9,094 nt of DNA from the NCBI GenBank assembly GCA_026400695.1, contig JAPLON010000148.1, forward strand, positions 1 through 9,094, read 5' to 3'. Positions 6,017-9,094 of this stretch are shown here, in pieces. Origin of the DNA: Pseudomonadota bacterium. Its GTDB lineage: Bacteria > Pseudomonadota > Alphaproteobacteria > Paracaedibacterales > CAITNM01. Below the pieces are notes generated by a model, which was not told where the DNA came from, searched no databases, and saw nothing but the letters and a program-made list of their open reading frames with translations. Both the position numbers and the translations under genes were made by a program. Each line of letters begins with the position of its first letter. Position 1 is the stretch's first letter.

Positions 6017-7117
6017 GTGGGATTTAATTGTGGAATTGTTGGCTTACCAAACGTAGGTAAATCAACTCTATTTAATGCTCTAACTGCAACTGCAGCAGCA
6101 CAAGCTGCCAACTACCCTTTTTGTACAATTGAACCAAACGTCGGTCGTGTTGGCGTACCTGACGATAGGTTAGATGTTTTGGCACAATTAGCATCATCCC
6201 AAAAAATCATTCCAACCCAATTAGAATTTGTAGATATTGCAGGCTTAGTACGCGGTGCCAGCAAAGGTGAAGGTTTAGGTAACCAATTTCTAGGACACAT
6301 CCGTAGTGTAGATGCTATTTTACATGTTCTACGTTGTTTTGAAGATGATGATATTACCCACGTTGATGGCTCAGTTGATCCAATACGTGACTTAACCACA
6401 ATTGAAACAGAATTGCTTTTAGCTGACCTTGAATCTTTAGAAAAGCGCGTATCTAATTTAGAAAAGCGTGCCCGCAGTAATGACAAAGAAGCAAAAGAAA
6501 TATTAGAAATTATCCAAAAAGTTTTGCCACTTCTTCATGAAGGTTTGCCAGCAAAAACATTAGAACTAACGCCCATCGAAAAAAAGACATTTGATGAGTT
6601 ACAATTATTGACCTCAAAACCAATTTTGTATGTGTGTAATGTGAATGAATCAGAAGCCTCTACAGGCAATGCTTACACTGCACAAGTTATGGAATACGCT
6701 AAAAGCAAAGGCGATTCTTCAGTAATTATTTCAGCTGCAATAGAAGCAGAAGTTTCAAGCCTTAATGATCCTTTAGAACAGCAAGAATACTTACAAAGTC
6801 TTGGGTTAAAAGAAACTGGCCTACGCCAAGTTATTAGAGCAGGATATGGATTACTTAACCTACTAACCTTTTTTACAATTGGCCCCAAAGAAGCACGTGC
6901 CTGGACAGTACACCAAGGTGCAAAAGCTCCCCAAGCCGCTGGTGCTATCCATACAGATTTTGAACGCGGTTTCATTTGTGCTGAAACAATAGCTTACACA
7001 GATTACACTGCCAACCAAGGAGAGCAAGGCGCAAAGCTAGCTGGAAAAGTTCGCCAAGAAGGACGTGATTATTTAGTAGCAGATGGAGATATTTTTCACT
7101 TTAGGTTCAATGTCTAA
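6017..7117 (+). CDS. ychF: Redox-regulated ATPase YchF (OLA1 family)
   Basis: 366 residues; E. coli YchF is 363. It belongs to the Obg-related TRAFAC NTPases but prefers ATP; it binds ribosomes and is linked to stress and oxidative responses. The start is GTG with TTGAGA (6006-6011) 5 nt upstream, and the N-terminus MGFNCGIVGLPNVGKSTLFN matches the family exactly. Seen: the P-loop GLPNVGKST (9-17), the G3 motif DIAGL (73-77) followed by GASKGEGLGNQFL (80-92), a helical coiled-coil insert at about 130-190, and the altered G4 motif NVNE (208-211) in place of NKxD, which marks the ATP-preferring YchF clade. The C-terminal TGS domain (about 283-366) contains RAWTVHQGAKAPQAAGAIHTDFE and ends in FNV like its homologues. 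It is a single gene between a minus-strand neighbour and hairpins downstream. In many proteobacteria it follows pth, which is not seen here. Confidence 0.97.
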   Translation: MGFNCGIVGLPNVGKSTLFNALTATAAAQAANYPFCTIEPNVGRVGVPDDRLDVLAQLASSQKIIPTQLEFVDIAGLVRGASKGEGLGNQFLGHIRSVDAILHVLRCFEDDDITHVDGSVDPIRDLTTIETELLLADLESLEKRVSNLEKRARSNDKEAKEILEIIQKVLPLLHEGLPAKTLELTPIEKKTFDELQLLTSKPILYVCNVNESEASTGNAYTAQVMEYAKSKGDSSVIISAAIEAEVSSLNDPLEQQEYLQSLGLKETGLRQVIRAGYGLLNLLTFFTIGPKEARAWTVHQGAKAPQAAGAIHTDFERGFICAETIAYTDYTANQGEQGAKLAGKVRQEGRDYLVADGDIFHFRFNV

Positions 7118-7118
7118 G

Positions 7119-7184
7119 AAAAAGTTGGTACTTTTTAAACGCCATAATTTTTTGGAACTTTATGTCCTTAAATTATGGTCTTTT
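7119..7184 (+). terminator. Tandem hairpins after ychF, possible terminator
   Basis: Two nt after the ychF stop, AAAAAGT (7119-7125) pairs with ACTTTTT (7130-7136) around loop TGGT. Next, CCATAATTT (7142-7150) pairs with AAATTATGG (7170-7178) across a 19-nt loop, followed by a short T-run (7181-7184). Both stems are AT-rich, so each is a weaker terminator than the one after speE. Confidence 0.5.
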
Positions 7185-7260
7185 GATTAGCAAACAAGAA
7201 CATTTCTAATTTGCTTAAACTGACACTATCAATCCATCATTATACGAGAAATAAAACAAC

Positions 7261-7288
7261 TTGACGTCAGTAATAGTTTATTTAAAAT
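7261..7288 (+). promoter_or_regulatory. Probable speD-speE promoter
   Basis: TTGACG (7261-7266) and TAAAAT (7283-7288) are 16 nt apart and each differs from the sigma70 consensus at one position. A transcript start near 7295 would leave a leader of only about 25 nt before the TTG start codon, too short for a riboswitch. Confidence 0.55.
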
Positions 7289-7318
7289 GTACCTCTTAAC
7301 TAACTTAAGGTAACTGAA

Positions 7319-7777
7319 TTGCACAAAAACAGATTTTTAGCACCTGCCCTATCCATAGCAAACAACACTGTTCCTTTTTCCGTAGCACAATCAAACCAAA
7401 ATAAAGACTTTTTTATACAAAAAGAAGGTGTGCACTATGCTGGCACCCATTTGATTATTGATCTATGGAAGGCAACAAATCTAGATAATATAAATCTAAT
7501 AGAACAAGCGTTTAAAGAAGCTATAGACGAAGCAGGTGCAACCTTACTCCACATACATCTTCACCAATTTGAACCTAATGGAGGCATCTCTGGGGTAGCT
7601 GTATTGGCCGAATCCCATATAAGTGTGCATACATGGCCAGAAAAAGGCTATGCCGCTTTTGATGTCTTTATGTGCGGTGATGCAAAACCTTATAAGGTAT
7701 TGCCCGTTTTAAAACGCCATTTCAAACCAGAACACACTCATATTAATGAACAACTTAGAGGGGCAAAAATCCTATGA
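7319..7777 (+). CDS. speD: S-adenosylmethionine decarboxylase proenzyme (class 1B, SpeH type)
   Basis: 152 residues from a TTG start, with AAGG (7307-7310) 8 nt upstream. The enzyme decarboxylates S-adenosylmethionine to give the aminopropyl donor for spermidine synthesis. It is made as a proenzyme that cuts itself before a serine, which becomes a pyruvoyl cofactor. The cleavage site is clear: LAES-HISVHTWPE, between Glu98 and Ser99. The known processing and catalytic residues of the Thermotoga and Bacillus type follow at the right distances: His104 and Cys119 (FMCGD). GTHLIIDLW (42-50) is the usual opening strand of the family; before it stands a leader of about 35-40 residues, longer than in the roughly 125-130 residue Bacillus and Thermotoga enzymes. 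It overlaps speE by 4 bp, so the two are translated together. The symbol speH is also used for this type. Confidence 0.95.
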   Translation: MHKNRFLAPALSIANNTVPFSVAQSNQNKDFFIQKEGVHYAGTHLIIDLWKATNLDNINLIEQAFKEAIDEAGATLLHIHLHQFEPNGGISGVAVLAESHISVHTWPEKGYAAFDVFMCGDAKPYKVLPVLKRHFKPEHTHINEQLRGAKIL

Positions 7778-8649
7778 AAATTGCTTCAAAAACCATTCCA
7801 CAATCTCAGTGGATAAACGAAAAGCTTCATCCGTCTTGGCAACAAAATTTTGAGGTAGATCAACTTTTAGTTGATACCAAAACTTCTTATCAGCATTTGC
7901 AAATTTTTGAGAATGCTACATTTGGAAAAGTAATGATGCTAGATGGTGTCACGCAAACGACAGAACGTGATGAATTTATTTATCATGAAATGTTAGCACA
8001 CATTCCTATGGTAGCTCACGGCTCAGCAACTTCAGTCCTGGTTATTGGTGGTGGTGATGGCGGTATTATTCGAGAAGTTCTAAAACACCCCAAACTCAGC
8101 TCAGTCACCATGGTTGAAATAGATGCTGGCGTTGTCGAATACAGTAAACGCTACATGCCCAGTCTTTCCCAAGGTGCTTTTGAAAATAACAAAGTAAAAT
8201 TACATATTGCTGATGCAGCCGAATTTGTGAAAACAACAACTGATAAATTCGATGTAATTATTACTGATTCCACTGACCCCATGGGACCAGGAGAGAGTCT
8301 TTTCACAGAGAGTTTTTATAGCGATTGCAAAAAGTGTTTGAAACCTGGGGGAATTATGGTCACCCAAAGTGGCGTTCCTTTCATGCAGCCACAAGGGATT
8401 AAAAATATGCAAACAATGCTATGTACTTTTTTTGAGTCTGTAAATTTTTACTTAATGCCTGTTCCAACTTATATAGGGGGAACAATGGTTATTGGTTTTG
8501 CATGTGACACGCCTGAATATACCCAACAATCTCTTCAGACACTTAACGAAAAAAGTGCCTACCTCAATGAAAAAACAAAATATTACACTCCAAAAATTCA
8601 CCAATCTAGCTTTTCAATCCCGCCATTTATTCAAAAATTACTTAAATAA
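7774..8649 (+). CDS. speE: Spermidine synthase (polyamine aminopropyltransferase)
   Basis: 291 residues; E. coli SpeE is 288. It transfers the aminopropyl group of decarboxylated S-adenosylmethionine to putrescine, yielding spermidine and methylthioadenosine, in the cytoplasm. Seen: an N-terminal beta domain with YQHLQIFENATFGKVMMLDG (39-58) and ERDEFIYHEML (64-74); a Rossmann core with the nucleotide site GGGDGG (92-97) and VEID (114-117); and the active-site loop DSTDPMGPGESLF (165-177), where Asp165 is the expected general base. PTYIGGTMVIGFA (231-243) is the typical C-terminal core motif. The start ATG overlaps the speD stop (ATGA) and has GAGGGG (7758-7763) 10 nt before it. The pair forms a two-step pathway module; the enzyme making putrescine is not in the window. 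Triamine or agmatine specificity cannot be excluded by eye. Confidence 0.96.
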   Translation: MKIASKTIPQSQWINEKLHPSWQQNFEVDQLLVDTKTSYQHLQIFENATFGKVMMLDGVTQTTERDEFIYHEMLAHIPMVAHGSATSVLVIGGGDGGIIREVLKHPKLSSVTMVEIDAGVVEYSKRYMPSLSQGAFENNKVKLHIADAAEFVKTTTDKFDVIITDSTDPMGPGESLFTESFYSDCKKCLKPGGIMVTQSGVPFMQPQGIKNMQTMLCTFFESVNFYLMPVPTYIGGTMVIGFACDTPEYTQQSLQTLNEKSAYLNEKTKYYTPKIHQSSFSIPPFIQKLLK

Positions 8650-8666
8650 ACTTCACCAATAATCTA

Positions 8667-8698
8667 AAAAAACCACCCCGTCAAAAGTGTGGTTTTTT
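8667..8698 (+). terminator. Intrinsic terminator after speE
   Basis: AAAAAACCAC (8667-8676) pairs perfectly with GTGGTTTTTT (8689-8698) around a 12-nt loop, and the T-run forms the distal arm. It lies 17 nt after the speE stop. The A-run on the left arm would allow it to work in both directions. Confidence 0.85.
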
Positions 8699-8711
8699 AT
8701 TACTTTGCATA

Positions 8712-8741
8712 TTGAGAATTTTAATAAAATTTTACTATAAT
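8712..8741 (+). promoter_or_regulatory. Probable promoter of the ion channel gene
   Basis: TTGAGA (8712-8717) and a perfect TATAAT (8736-8741) are 18 nt apart, just after the speE terminator. The expected start is about 8748, giving a leader of about 20 nt. No Shine-Dalgarno is visible before ATG 8770: the upstream bases are a T-run and ATTGAC. Confidence 0.6.
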
Positions 8742-8769
8742 TATACAGTTACTCTATTTTTTTATTGAC

Positions 8770-9094
8770 ATGATATTACGCAAACCTTTCAGCAAGCTAT
8801 GTGAATTGCTTGAAACAAAGTCTGGCCATTTTTTTATTGGCTTTATAGTGATTACAAACGCAATCATTCTAGGAATTCAAACTTTCCAATCAATTCCAGA
8901 ACCGGTTGAGTTACTCTTACACAAAATAGACAAAGTAATTTTAGCAATATTCGTAGTGGAACTCGGCATCAAACTCGTAGGCAATGGTTTTTCTTTTTTC
9001 CGCAGTGGTTGGAACATTTTTGACTTTCTGATTGTTGCAGGATCATTTTTGAACCACCAAGACTTTTTGCCAGTACTGCGTGCCTTTCGCGTAC
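8770..9094 (+). CDS. Voltage-gated-type ion channel, N-terminal part (cut by window end)
   Basis: The frame starts at ATG 8770 and stays open to the window edge: 108 residues plus one base. It resembles the voltage-sensor half of bacterial ion_trans proteins (NaChBac and Kv-like six-segment channels). S1 is about 20-39 (FFIGFIVITNAIILGIQ), with an Asn as in many family S1 helices. S2 is about 49-71 (HKIDKVILAIFVVELGIKLV), carrying the acidic gating residue in VVELGIK. S3 is about 78-93 (FRSGWNIFDFLIVAGSF), with the typical WNIFDF motif. S4 begins at about 99 with PVLRAFRV, its first arginines spaced by three. The pore and selectivity filter lie beyond the window, so sodium, calcium or potassium selectivity cannot be stated. 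It has its own promoter and is separated from speE by a terminator. Confidence 0.85.
   Translation, partial: MILRKPFSKLCELLETKSGHFFIGFIVITNAIILGIQTFQSIPEPVELLLHKIDKVILAIFVVELGIKLVGNGFSFFRSGWNIFDFLIVAGSFLNHQDFLPVLRAFRV

Noticed and set aside
6112..6975. Minus-strand open frames opposite ychF
   Set aside because: The plus strand encodes a full-length, motif-complete YchF; the reverse frames have no support.
7185..7318. Riboswitch or structured leader upstream of speD
   Set aside because: The likely promoter at 7261-7288 leaves only about 25 nt of leader, and no SAM-riboswitch-like helices are visible.
1..9094. tRNA genes, transposases, integrases or a phage region
   Set aside because: No cloverleaf with a TTCRANY arm was seen in any gap, and no mobile-element protein motif was seen on either strand.

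Overview
The window reads as a chromosomal segment of an AT-rich alphaproteobacterium. The protein sequences of thioredoxin reductase, YchF and IF3, and the direct secG-pyrG adjacency, fit Alphaproteobacteria. A host-associated order such as Holosporales or Rickettsiales is possible from the base composition, but that is inference. Almost every gene is a recognisable housekeeping gene. No transposase, integrase, tRNA, rRNA or CRISPR array is visible.

Layout. (1) 21-773, minus: a secreted protein resembling an amidase_2 (peptidoglycan amidase) fold, apparently lacking one zinc-binding histidine. (2) A divergent 230-bp spacer leads to a tight plus-strand operon infC-secG-pyrG (1004-3448). IF3 most likely begins at a rare ATT codon at 1004, as in the classical autoregulated infC genes. 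(3) A 322-bp gap (3449-3770) carries a GC-rich, G-tract-rich patch unlike its surroundings, then trxB (3771-4709). (4) 4748-5872, minus: a secreted six-repeat NHL beta-propeller converging on trxB. (5) ychF (6017-7117), whose likely promoter overlaps a 15-bp palindrome, followed by two hairpins. (6) The spermidine pair speD-speE (7319-8649), overlapping by 4 bp, with a good sigma70-type promoter upstream and a clear intrinsic terminator downstream. (7) From 8770 the window enters the first 108 residues of a voltage-gated-type ion channel, cut by the window end and preceded by a near-consensus promoter.

How the genes work together. infC, secG and pyrG tie translation initiation, protein export and CTP synthesis into one transcript. 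trxB supplies thiol-reducing power. SpeD makes decarboxylated S-adenosylmethionine and SpeE uses it to convert putrescine to spermidine; no putrescine-forming decarboxylase is present here, so putrescine must come from elsewhere. The two secreted minus-strand proteins are the accessory elements and have no obvious pathway link to their neighbours.

I did not find a convincing new multi-gene system. The points most worth following are the ATT start of infC, the altered zinc site of the amidase-like protein, the propeller with a cysteine repeated in every blade, the GC-rich patch upstream of trxB, and the palindromic or repeated motifs in the ychF and infC upstream regions.
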